In this document: positions 1-5,472 of the stretch, piece by piece
How the letters are laid out: each line of letters opens with the position of its first letter
Numbering within the stretch: position 1 is the first letter of the stretch
From: UBA6019 sp036564345
GTDB lineage: Bacteria > Chloroflexota > Dormibacteria > Dormibacterales > Dormibacteraceae
Assembly (NCBI GenBank): GCA_036564345.1
Contig: DATCOZ010000112.1
Location: forward strand, 1 to 5,472
DNA: 5,472 bases
Direction of reading: 5' to 3'
Position numbers and translations under genes: made by a program
Notes under the pieces: model-generated
Database searches by the model: none
The model's input: the letters and a program-made list of their open reading frames with translations, nothing else
What the model was told of the DNA's origin: nothing

Positions 1-1
1 C

Positions 2-562
2 TTCATCCTCGCCCGCGACGCCGGCGACCGGCTGCCCCACCTGCCCTCCTTCCAGCGCCGCTTCGGCGTCCACTTCGGCTCGCTGGTCGAGATGCCGGTC
101 GAGATCGGCCTGGCCCAGCTGACCGGGCTCGGCGAGGTGCACGTCATGTCGACCGCCGAGGAACCGGAGAAGGGCTTCGCGGACTGGTCCGGCAAGACGC
201 TCGCGGCCCTCGAGGAGTACGGCGGGCTCTACGTCCACCTGAAGGGCCCGGATCTCTTCGGGCACGACGGCGACCCCAACGGCAAGGCGGCCTGCATCGA
301 GGCCATCGACCGCCTCTATTTCGGCCCCATCGTCAAGGCGCTGCGCCTGCCCGACTATGTGATCGCCGTCACCGCGGACCACTCGACGCCCTGCGACATC
401 AAGGCCCACTCCGATGACCCCGTCCCGCTCCTGATCTCAAGTGGAGGGCTCGAGCCGGAGGGTGCGCTCCAGTTCGGGGAGGGCGAGGCCGCCCGCGGCC
501 TGCTTGGGAAGCTCCGCGGACCGGAATTGGTTCCAAGACTCGTACAGATCGCCAATCGCTGA
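2..562 (+). CDS. apgM: 2,3-bisphosphoglycerate-independent phosphoglycerate mutase, archaeal type, 3' part (5' end outside window)
   Basis: The open frame enters from the left edge and gives the last 186 residues, roughly the C-terminal half of a family of about 400 residues. The enzyme interconverts 3- and 2-phosphoglycerate in cytoplasmic glycolysis/gluconeogenesis and belongs to the alkaline phosphatase superfamily of metal-dependent phosphomutases. Visible signatures, in fragment numbering, are RDAGD near residue 5, the LVEMPVE segment at about 28-34, HLKGPDLFGHDGD (metal-binding type Asp84 and His88), and TADHSTPCDIKAHSDDPVP with Asp126, His127 and His136. These match the ApgM/COG3635 branch rather than the longer bacterial GpmI. 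The ATG at 92 is internal, because homologous sequence continues upstream of it. The stop is TGA at 560-562. The SOD start lies 28 nt further on, so co-transcription is plausible. The family call is firm; function is inferred from conserved residues. Confidence 0.93.
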   Translation, partial: FILARDAGDRLPHLPSFQRRFGVHFGSLVEMPVEIGLAQLTGLGEVHVMSTAEEPEKGFADWSGKTLAALEEYGGLYVHLKGPDLFGHDGDPNGKAACIEAIDRLYFGPIVKALRLPDYVIAVTADHSTPCDIKAHSDDPVPLLISSGGLEPEGALQFGEGEAARGLLGKLRGPELVPRLVQIANR

Positions 563-575
563 AACTGAAAAAGCC

Positions 576-581
576 AGGAGG
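576..581 (+). promoter_or_regulatory. Strong Shine-Dalgarno site of the SOD gene
   Basis: AGGAGG ends 9 nt before the ATG at 591, inside an A-rich leader between the mutase stop and the SOD start. It decides the SOD start over the in-frame ATG at 441, which lies inside the mutase gene. It is the best ribosome binding site in front of any gene here, consistent with high expression of SOD. Confidence 0.85.
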
Positions 582-590
582 AAAAACAAC

Positions 591-1196
<606 letters not shown>

Positions 1197-1220
1197 CGCC
1201 GCCGGCGGTTGGAGCGCCCC

Positions 1221-1258
1221 ACCCTGACCCTCCCCGCATGGCGGGGAGGGGACTGGGT
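1221..1258. repeat. Long GC-rich palindrome between sodA and secG (REP-like element or hairpin terminator)
   Basis: CCCTCCCCGC (1228-1237) and GCGGGGAGGG (1241-1250) are perfect 10-base inverted arms around a 3-base loop ATG. An outer 4-bp arm, ACCC (1221-1224) with GGGT (1255-1258), extends it across a small internal loop. It starts 25 nt after the SOD stop. No T-run follows, so it is not a classical intrinsic terminator on the plus strand. Its form resembles the dispersed C-rich/G-rich intergenic palindromes common in high-GC genomes. The last arm base is also the first base of the TAGAAT box before secG. Confidence 0.7.
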
Positions 1259-1263
1259 AGAAT
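1258..1263 (+). promoter_or_regulatory. Putative -10 box of secG (TAGAAT), implying a very short or absent leader
   Basis: TAGAAT matches the TATAAT consensus at five of six positions and ends 9 nt before the secG ATG. Transcription starting about 7 nt downstream would give a leader of only a few bases. No Shine-Dalgarno sequence lies between it and the ATG, which fits a leaderless or near-leaderless message. No convincing -35 box is seen; the expected place falls in the palindrome loop. Confidence 0.4.
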
Positions 1264-1272
1264 CGGCCGGTC

Positions 1273-1527
1273 ATGGCACAGATCCGGCCGTTTCTCGTCA
1301 TCGCCGAGCTCGTCATCTCCGGCCTGCTGATGGCCGGGGTGCTGCTCCAGACGCCCAAGGCGACCGGGCTGGGCGGGACGATCGGCGGCGGCGGTGCGGA
1401 CTTCGGTGGCGGCTATCGAACCCGGCGCGGGCTTGAGCGGCAGCTCTACTGGACGACCTGGGTCCTCGTCTTCGGCTTCCTGGCGGTCTCCCTGGCGAAC
1501 ATCCTGGTCGCTACCCACACGAAGTAG
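1273..1527 (+). CDS. secG: Preprotein translocase subunit SecG
   Basis: This 84-residue membrane protein has the SecG layout. A first transmembrane helix at about 7-26 ends in the LLQTPK segment. A glycine-rich cytoplasmic loop (GLGGTIGGGGADFGGG, about 32-47) is followed by a basic stretch (RTRRGLERQ) and a second helix at about 59-79. SecG assists the SecYE channel by easing SecA-driven export across the cytoplasmic membrane. Length and the LLQ/GLGG/GGG pattern are diagnostic, and the RRGLE stretch before helix 2 resembles Chloroflexota forms. The start is the only ATG placing the first helix near the N terminus. It has no clear ribosome binding site but does have a TAGAAT box 9 nt upstream. 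Its TAG stop shares one base with the GTG of the next gene. Confidence 0.92.
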   Translation: MAQIRPFLVIAELVISGLLMAGVLLQTPKATGLGGTIGGGGADFGGGYRTRRGLERQLYWTTWVLVFGFLAVSLANILVATHTK

Positions 1528-3155
1528 TGCGGCTCCGCCAGGCGGGCCGCTGGCTCGTCCTGCTCGCCCTGCTCGGCACCGCGTGCCAGCCCACGCCGGC
1601 CGCCCAACCTTCGATTGTGGCGAGCAGCTCGCGGACGGCGGTCGCCGCCGGAGGCACCTTCACCGAGGCGGTCGCCGGGATCGCCGGCTACCTGAACCCC
1701 CTCTTCGCCGACGAGGACAACGCCCGTGAGATCGACGCGCTCGTCTACCAGGGCCTGACCCAGGTCGGGTCGGACCAGCAGGTCGAGCCCCTGCTGGCGC
1801 GCGAGATCCGCTTGTCGGCCGACCGGTTGACCTACAGCGTCCTGCTCCGGACCGACGTCAGGTGGGCCGATGGGCTGCCCTTCACCGCGGAGGATGTGAG
1901 GTTCACGTTCTCCGTCCTGCAGGATCCGGGCTACACGCTTCCCGAGGCGGCCAACTGGAAGGGCGTGGTCGTCAAGAAGGTGGCCGACGACCAGGTCGAC
2001 TTCACCCTCAAGTCGCCGAGCGCGGGGTTCCTCAACTCGCTCCGGGTGGGGATCATCCCGCAGCACCTGTTCCCGGGCGACGTCGCCACCATCCCGAGCA
2101 GCCCTTACAGCGGCGCCAAGGCGATCGGCACCGGGCCCTTCATCGTCGATTCGATCTCCGGCGACCGCTCCGTGGTGACGCTCCGGCGCAACCCCTACGC
2201 CGCGCCGGCGCCGCACCTCGACCGGTTCGTCTTCAAGGGCTACAGCAGCCTCCAGGACGCGGTCGCCGCGGTCGCCGGGGGTGTCGCCGACGCGGTCGGC
2301 GGCGTGCTGTCGCCGGCCGAGGCCAAGCTGCTCGACCGCACCGACATCAGCGTCCACGATATGCCCACCTTCAGCTTCACCTCGGTCTTCCTCGACCTCG
2401 ACCCGAAGCACCCCTACTTCTCCAACCCGGCGGTCCGCCGTGCACTCAGCCAGGCGATCGACCGCAAGGCGCTGGTCCGGGACGCGCTCCGCGGCGGGGG
2501 CGACCCCCAGGCGACCTCGCTGCCACCGAGCGAGTGGGCCTACTCGGCCGCCGCCGCGGAACGGGTGCGGTACGACCCGGGAGCGGCCGAGCAGGCCCTG
2601 GACGGGGCCGGCTGGACGGTGCCCGTACAGGGCCTCTACCGCAGCCAGGGTGGCGTCGACTTCATCGTCGAGCTGGTCGCCGCCGACGCGTATCCCTATC
2701 GGGACGTGGCCCGGGTGCTGCAGCGCCAGCTCGCGACGGTCGGCATCGGCGTCCGGGTGAACATCGTCCCCGCCGGCCAGCTGGTGACCAAGTACCTCGG
2801 AGCGCGCACCTACCAGATGGCACTCGCCAACCTCGACAACGGGCCCGACCCCGACCAGTTCAGCTTCTGGCACTCGAGCGAGAGGGCGTACCCGCTCAAC
2901 TTCTCCGACCTGCCCAGCCAGTCGTTCATCGACAAGGACCTAGAGGACGGCCGGGCGGCGGTCGCGATGAAGGACCGGATCGCCGCCTACGGCGAGCTCC
3001 AGGACCTGCTCGTCGACGCGACCCCGGCGCTGTTTCTCTATTCGCCGCACTACCAGTACGCGGTCCACCGGCGGGTCGGCGGGTTCCATGCCAACCCGGT
3101 CATCGACGCGGTGGACAGGTTCCAGTACGTGACGGACTGGTTCGTCGCCGGGTAG
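1527..3155 (+). CDS. ABC transporter solute-binding lipoprotein, family 5 (peptide/nickel type)
   Basis: The 542-residue protein belongs to the SBP_bac_5 (DppA/OppA) family, which captures peptides, nickel chelates or related solutes outside the membrane for an ABC importer. The N terminus RLRQAGRWLVLLALLGTAC is a lipoprotein signal with Cys20 as the likely acylated residue; the box LGTAC is permitted but not ideal, with Gly at -3. A Pro/Ala/Ser-rich linker follows to about residue 42. Family hallmarks are VEPLLAREIRLSADRLTYSVLL with VRWADGLPFTAEDVRFTF (about 87-129), AIGTGPFIV (199-207), NPAVRRALSQAIDR (300-313) and DPDQFSFWHSS (441-451). The GTG start at 1527 overlaps the last base of the secG stop (TAGTG), implying translational coupling; no later start retains the signal peptide. 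No permease or ATPase gene lies in the window, so this may be an orphan binding protein. Substrate is unknown. Confidence 0.92.
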   Translation: MRLRQAGRWLVLLALLGTACQPTPAAQPSIVASSSRTAVAAGGTFTEAVAGIAGYLNPLFADEDNAREIDALVYQGLTQVGSDQQVEPLLAREIRLSADRLTYSVLLRTDVRWADGLPFTAEDVRFTFSVLQDPGYTLPEAANWKGVVVKKVADDQVDFTLKSPSAGFLNSLRVGIIPQHLFPGDVATIPSSPYSGAKAIGTGPFIVDSISGDRSVVTLRRNPYAAPAPHLDRFVFKGYSSLQDAVAAVAGGVADAVGGVLSPAEAKLLDRTDISVHDMPTFSFTSVFLDLDPKHPYFSNPAVRRALSQAIDRKALVRDALRGGGDPQATSLPPSEWAYSAAAAERVRYDPGAAEQALDGAGWTVPVQGLYRSQGGVDFIVELVAADAYPYRDVARVLQRQLATVGIGVRVNIVPAGQLVTKYLGARTYQMALANLDNGPDPDQFSFWHSSERAYPLNFSDLPSQSFIDKDLEDGRAAVAMKDRIAAYGELQDLLVDATPALFLYSPHYQYAVHRRVGGFHANPVIDAVDRFQYVTDWFVAG

Positions 3156-3159
3156 GGCG

Positions 3160-3175
3160 GGCGCCTAAAGGCGCC
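3160..3175 (+). terminator. Short hairpin just after the binding-protein stop, possible terminator
   Basis: GGCGCC (3160-3165) is repeated at 3170-3175 after the loop TAAA. Each copy is itself palindromic, so the pair forms a 6-bp all-GC stem with a 4-base loop. It begins 5 nt after the TAG stop. No T-run follows, so its role as a terminator or 3'-end stabiliser is inferred from position only. Confidence 0.4.
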
Positions 3176-3238
3176 AGTCGGGAAGGAGGTCGGAAGGTCG
3201 AGAAATACGTCCCACGATTCAGACCCGCCAGTCCGCGG

Positions 3239-3252
3239 GGGGGACGTCCCCC
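3239..3252. repeat. Perfect 14-base palindrome GGGGGACGTCCCCC
   Basis: Seven bases on each side of the centre at 3245/3246 are perfectly complementary. It could fold as a 5-bp stem with loop ACGT in RNA or act as a symmetric protein site in DNA. It lies in the convergent gap with no promoter nearby, so an operator role is not favoured. Confidence 0.5.
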
Positions 3253-3271
3253 TCGACCGGGTGCCCGACGC

Positions 3272-3306
3272 GGTTGGACTTCTGAGACTTCGTTCTCATG
3301 CCAACC
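3272..3306. repeat. Two-tier stem-loop
   Basis: An outer stem GGTTGG (3272-3277) with CCAACC (3301-3306) encloses an inner stem TGAGA (3283-3287) with TCTCA (3294-3298), closed by a loop containing TTCG. The two stems are separated by an asymmetric internal loop (5 and 2 bases). It could be a structured transcript end for either converging gene. No T-run follows on either strand. Confidence 0.4.
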
Positions 3307-3335
3307 TGAACCCCTCGCCACCGCGAAGTAACCGG

Positions 3336-3354
3336 AAAACGGGCAACTTTTGCC
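3336..3354 (-). terminator. Candidate terminator of the PPOX gene
   Basis: Read on the minus strand, GGCAA (3354-3350), loop AAG and TTGCC (3346-3342) form a 5-bp stem, followed after CG by TTTT (3339-3336). The stem begins about 10 nt after the TAG stop of the minus-strand gene. The stem and the T-run are short, so it would be a weak intrinsic terminator. Confidence 0.4.
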
Positions 3355-3363
3355 GGCCTATTG

Positions 3364-3795
3364 CTAGAAACCGCGCACCTTTTCGGGGGTGATCCGGAGG
3401 GCCACCGAATACAGCTTGGCGAATTTCTCATTGTCGAAGCCGATCTTGACGATCGCTTCCGCGTACTTCTTCAGGTAAGGCTCGTTCTGCGTGACGACGG
3501 GCTCGTCGTCAGCAATCCGGGCTTTACCGCTGATGACGTGGACGTCGCCGTCGGCCTGGTCCTGGGTGTCGAAGTTGAGCGAGACCCGCGGGTTGGCGCG
3601 GAGGTTGCGAAGCCGGGCCGCCTTGTTGTGGCTGTAGACGAGGACCGTGCTTCCCTCCCAGAGGAACCAGACCGGGTTGGGCTGGGGGGTGCCGTCGGGG
3701 TCGACGGTGGTGAGCCAGATCGCCTTCTCGGTCCGGAGGCGCTCGGTGATCCGCTTGCCGAGCGGGGTGGCGGTGTCGATCGGGCCCTTGTCCAT
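3364..3795 (-). CDS. PPOX-class flavin/F420-binding protein, Rv3369-like
   Basis: The 143-residue protein has the small split-barrel fold of the pyridoxamine 5'-phosphate oxidase superfamily. Its order of motifs matches the probable F420-dependent Rv3369 subfamily: RLRTEKAIWLTTVDPDGTPQPNPVWFLWEG (about 19-48), VYSHNKAARLRNLRANPRVSLNFD (53-76) and a final LYSVALRITPEKVRGF strand. Lys58 and Arg61 lie where family members contact the cofactor phosphate. These proteins are dimeric cytoplasmic oxidoreductases; substrates are mostly unknown. If the cofactor is F420, the host must make F420, which suits Actinomycetota and Chloroflexota, but FMN use cannot be excluded by eye. The ATG at 3795 gives the normal N-terminal length. 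There is no ribosome binding site, and TAACCT lies 6 nt upstream, suggesting a leaderless message. It is divergent from the SDR gene and convergent with the binding-protein gene. Confidence 0.88.
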   Translation of the reverse strand: MDKGPIDTATPLGKRITERLRTEKAIWLTTVDPDGTPQPNPVWFLWEGSTVLVYSHNKAARLRNLRANPRVSLNFDTQDQADGDVHVISGKARIADDEPVVTQNEPYLKKYAEAIVKIGFDNEKFAKLYSVALRITPEKVRGF

Positions 3796-3801
3796 TGTTG
3801 A

Positions 3802-3811
3802 AGGTTATCCT
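3802..3811. promoter_or_regulatory. Overlapping divergent -10-like boxes
   Basis: The 27-nt gap between two divergent starts holds AGGTTATCCT. On the minus strand it reads TAACCT (3807-3802), ending 6 nt before the PPOX ATG. On the plus strand it reads TATCCT (3806-3811), ending 11 nt before the SDR ATG. Both fit TANNNT and share two bases. The gap is too short for two separate promoters, so any promoters must overlap or extend into the genes. No good -35 boxes are seen, and the assignment is inference. Confidence 0.4.
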
Positions 3812-3822
3812 CGCTGTGAAAG

Positions 3823-4599
3823 ATGGAACTGGGTTTGAAGGGACGCCGGGCGCTGGTGACCGCAGCCAGCCGCGGGCTCGGCCGGGCCTGCGCCGAGGCG
3901 CTCGCCCGGGAGGGCGCCTCGGTGTTCGTCGCCGCTCGTGACGAGGAGGGCCTGGTCGAGCTCAACCGCCGCATCGGCGGCGCCGGGTACCGGGTCACCG
4001 ACGTCTCCGTGAAGGAGCAGGTCGAGGCGCTGGTCGCCGCCGCGGTCGAGGCCATGGGCGGGCTGGACATCCTGGTCGTGAACGCCGGCGGGGCGCCGCC
4101 GGGAACCCTCGACCAGGTCGACGACGAGACGTGGGAGAAGGCTTTCCACCTGACCACGATGAGCGCGGTCTGGCTCTGGCGGAACGCGCTTCCCCACCTC
4201 CGGAAGTCGAAGCAGGGCCGGATCGTCAACATCACCTCCGCCTTCGTGAAGGAGCCGAGCAATCTGCTCCTCCTCTCCAACGCCTTCCGTCCCGGTGTCA
4301 CGGCGATGGCGAAGATGCTCTCGGCGGAGCTCGCGCCACTGGGCGTGACGGTCAACTCGATCGGGCCCAACGCGATCCTGACCGACCGCACCCGTTCGAT
4401 CGCGACGGCCGCCGCCGAGAAGGCCGGGATCAGCGTCGAGGAGCAGCTCGAGCTCAATGCGGAGGCGCTGCCGATGAAGCGCTACGGGGACGCCTCGGAG
4501 CTGGGCGACCTCTGCGCGTTTCTCTGCTCGGCGCAGGCGGGGTACGTGACGGGTCAGACGATCGTGATCGACGGCGGCACTTCCAAGAGCATCTTCTAA
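3823..4599 (+). CDS. Atypical short-chain dehydrogenase/reductase lacking the catalytic Tyr and Lys
   Basis: The 258-residue protein has the full Rossmann layout of a classical-length SDR. The nucleotide-binding loop is TAASRGLG (13-20), with Ala in place of the first Gly. VVNAGG lies at 85-90, NITS with Ser139 at 136-139, ELAPLGVTVNSIGPN at 169-183 and the C-terminal YVTGQTIVIDGG. Aligning from ELAP back, the YxxxK motif is replaced by Ser152-x-x-x-Arg156 (SNAFR), and the tetrad Asn position appears to be Thr111. This resembles the 3-oxoacyl-ACP-reductase-like SDR subgroup known to deviate from the catalytic tetrad (LSNxxR pattern). Annotation as an active 3-oxoacyl-ACP reductase would be unsafe; it may bind a nucleotide without the usual chemistry. 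The ATG at 3823 fits the family start; only a weak GAAAG lies before it. The downstream aminotransferase starts 15 nt after the stop and is in the same frame. Confidence 0.92.
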   Translation: MELGLKGRRALVTAASRGLGRACAEALAREGASVFVAARDEEGLVELNRRIGGAGYRVTDVSVKEQVEALVAAAVEAMGGLDILVVNAGGAPPGTLDQVDDETWEKAFHLTTMSAVWLWRNALPHLRKSKQGRIVNITSAFVKEPSNLLLLSNAFRPGVTAMAKMLSAELAPLGVTVNSIGPNAILTDRTRSIATAAAEKAGISVEEQLELNAEALPMKRYGDASELGDLCAFLCSAQAGYVTGQTIVIDGGTSKSIF

Positions 4600-4614
4600 A
4601 AGAGCATTTTCTGG
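4585..4614 (+). repeat. 15-bp tandem duplication across the SDR stop codon
   Basis: AAGAGCATCTTCTAA (4585-4599) is followed directly by AAGAGCATTTTCTGG (4600-4614). Twelve of the first thirteen bases agree; the copies differ at C4593/T4608 and in their last two bases. The unit is five codons: copy one encodes Lys-Ser-Ile-Phe-stop and copy two would encode Lys-Ser-Ile-Phe-Trp in the same frame, immediately before the aminotransferase ATG. Confidence 0.85.
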
Positions 4615-5472
4615 ATGACGATCAAATTCGCGAACCGGATGCAGAACCTCGGGACGGAGGGCGCCTTCGAGGTCCTCGCCAAGGCGCGGATGCTGGAGGC
4701 GCAGGGCAAGAACGTCATCCACCTGGAGATCGGCGAGCCGGACTTCCCGACCCCCGAGAACATCGTCGAGGCGGCCTACGGCGCGATGCACGCTGACTAC
4801 ACCCACTACACGCCGGCGGGCGGCATCCTGGAGGTCCGCCAGGCGGTCGCCGATTTCCTCAACCGCCGGTTCGGCACCGACGTCGGGCCACTCGAGGTGG
4901 TCATGGTCCCCGGCTCCAAGAACGTGCTCCTCTTCACCCTGTTGAGCTGCGTCGAGCCGGGCGACGAGGTGATCCTGCCCGATCCCGGCTACCCCGTCTA
5001 CGAGTCGCTGGTGCGCTTCATCGAGGCGAAGCCGGTGCCGATCCGGCTCCGCGAGGAGCGCGGCTTCCGGATGGACCTCGAAGAGCTGGCCTCGCTGGTC
5101 ACCGGCAAGACCCGGCTGCTGATCGTCAACACGCCGCAGAACCCGACCGGCGGCGTCCTCACCAGGGAGGACGTCGAGTTCATCTCCCGGCTCGCGATCG
5201 AACGTGACCTGATGGTCCTCTCCGACGAGATCTACTCCCAGATCGTCTACGGCGACTTCGAGCACGTCTCGCTCCTCGCCCAGCCGGGGATGCGGGAGCG
5301 GACGGTCCTCCTCGACGGGATGTCGAAGGCGTACGCGATGTGCGGCTGGCGGCTCGGCTACGGCGTCGCGCCGCGGGAGCTGGCGGCCCGGATGGAGACG
5401 CTGATGATCAACACCTCCTCCTGCGCGGCCGCCTTCACCCAGATGGCGGCCATCGAGGCCTTCAACGCGCCC
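4615..5472 (+). CDS. Pyridoxal-phosphate-dependent aminotransferase, class I/II (aspartate aminotransferase fold), 3' end outside window
   Basis: The frame stays open from the ATG at 4615 to the right edge, giving 286 residues of a family usually near 390. The N-terminal region has IGEPDFPTPENI (about 39-50) and YTPAGG (65-70). The PLP site has NTPQNPTGG (172-180; Asn176), SDEIYSQIVY (203-212; Asp204 for the pyridine nitrogen and Tyr207) and DGMSKAYAMCGWRLGY (234-249), with Lys238 as the Schiff-base lysine and Arg246 for cofactor phosphate. The usual MTGWR reads MCGWR here (Cys243). It is a cytoplasmic transaminase of the I-gamma type, which includes aspartate aminotransferases; amino donor and substrate cannot be told from the sequence. 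It starts 15 nt after the SDR stop with no clear ribosome binding site (an AAGAG lies 10 nt upstream), so it is probably co-transcribed and perhaps translationally coupled to the SDR. Confidence 0.93.
   Translation, partial: MTIKFANRMQNLGTEGAFEVLAKARMLEAQGKNVIHLEIGEPDFPTPENIVEAAYGAMHADYTHYTPAGGILEVRQAVADFLNRRFGTDVGPLEVVMVPGSKNVLLFTLLSCVEPGDEVILPDPGYPVYESLVRFIEAKPVPIRLREERGFRMDLEELASLVTGKTRLLIVNTPQNPTGGVLTREDVEFISRLAIERDLMVLSDEIYSQIVYGDFEHVSLLAQPGMRERTVLLDGMSKAYAMCGWRLGYGVAPRELAARMETLMINTSSCAAAFTQMAAIEAFNAP

Larger units (their letters stand above)
3156..3363. other. Convergent intergenic gap, rich in inverted repeats, no gene seen
   Basis: This 208-nt stretch lies between the ends of the binding-protein gene (+) and the PPOX gene (-). 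Frames crossing it have no family resemblance and are shadows. It holds at least four short hairpins, listed separately, and a perfect AAGGAGGT sequence (3183-3190) with no start codon at a suitable distance. The last 40 bases are noticeably more AT-rich than the rest. No tRNA or known riboswitch pattern was recognised. Confidence 0.7.

Noticed and set aside
523..534. GGAATTGGTTCC inverted arms near the mutase 3' end as an operator for sodA
   Set aside because: There are only 4-base arms inside coding sequence and no convincing -35/-10 pair follows; this is compatible with chance.
441..590. In-frame upstream extension of SOD from the ATG at 441
   Set aside because: It would overlap the conserved end of the mutase in another frame and has no family counterpart. 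AGGAGG at 576-581 points to the ATG at 591.
1228..1250. Palindrome as a classical intrinsic terminator of sodA
   Set aside because: The stem is strong but no T-run follows on the plus strand, so it is listed as a repeat with a possible end-of-transcript role only.
1446..2873. 475-residue open frame on the minus strand across the binding-protein gene
   Set aside because: Its composition (Arg, Gly, Val, Asp, His rich without domain motifs) is that of an antisense shadow in high-GC coding DNA, and the plus-strand gene is a clear family member.
1862..3331. 489-residue plus-strand frame overlapping the binding-protein gene
   Set aside because: It is an Arg/Pro/Gly-rich shadow in the wrong frame without motifs; the frame from 1527 carries the lipoprotein signal and family signatures.
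3805..5265. 486-residue open frame on the minus strand across the SDR and aminotransferase genes
   Set aside because: It lies antisense to two genes with conserved catalytic or fold motifs and has no recognisable domain, so it is a GC-bias shadow.

Overview
The window is about 5.5 kb of very GC-rich DNA. It is densely packed with ordinary chromosomal genes in high-GC codon usage, so long antisense open frames appear everywhere and have been discarded. The gene content suggests a free-living bacterium, most likely a Chloroflexota relative; a deep actinobacterial-type lineage is the main alternative. Supporting points are an archaeal-type cofactor-independent phosphoglycerate mutase, a Chloroflexota-like SecG, a PPOX protein of the Rv3369 type (often F420-linked), and TANNNT boxes lying almost on top of start codons. 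The taxonomic call is an inference, because no rRNA or marker tree is available here.

Layout. Bases 2-562 (+) hold the C-terminal part of an ApgM-type phosphoglycerate mutase. A Mn-type superoxide dismutase follows at 591-1196 (+), 28 nt later and behind a strong AGGAGG ribosome binding site. Next is a long palindrome (1221-1258), then secG (1273-1527, +). secG overlaps by one base a peptide/nickel-type ABC solute-binding lipoprotein gene (1527-3155, +). A convergent, hairpin-rich gap of 208 nt (3156-3363) separates this from a PPOX flavoprotein gene on the minus strand (3364-3795). That gene is divergent from an atypical short-chain dehydrogenase (3823-4599, +), across a gap of only 27 nt holding two overlapping -10-like boxes. 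The last gene, a class I/II PLP aminotransferase (4615-5472, +), runs off the right edge. It is in the same frame as the SDR, and the junction is built from a 15-bp tandem duplication that carries the SDR stop codon.

How the genes work together. No single pathway joins the window. ApgM (glycolysis/gluconeogenesis) and SOD (superoxide removal) may be co-transcribed. SecG (protein export) and the binding protein (an exported lipoprotein) form a tight translationally coupled pair. The SDR and aminotransferase form a probable two-gene operon of unknown substrate.

I see no mobile element, CRISPR array, RNA gene or defence system. The points worth a second look are regulatory and structural: the SDR/aminotransferase junction repeat, the loss of the SDR catalytic residues, the compact divergent promoter, the possible leaderless starts, the palindrome before secG and the structured convergent gap.
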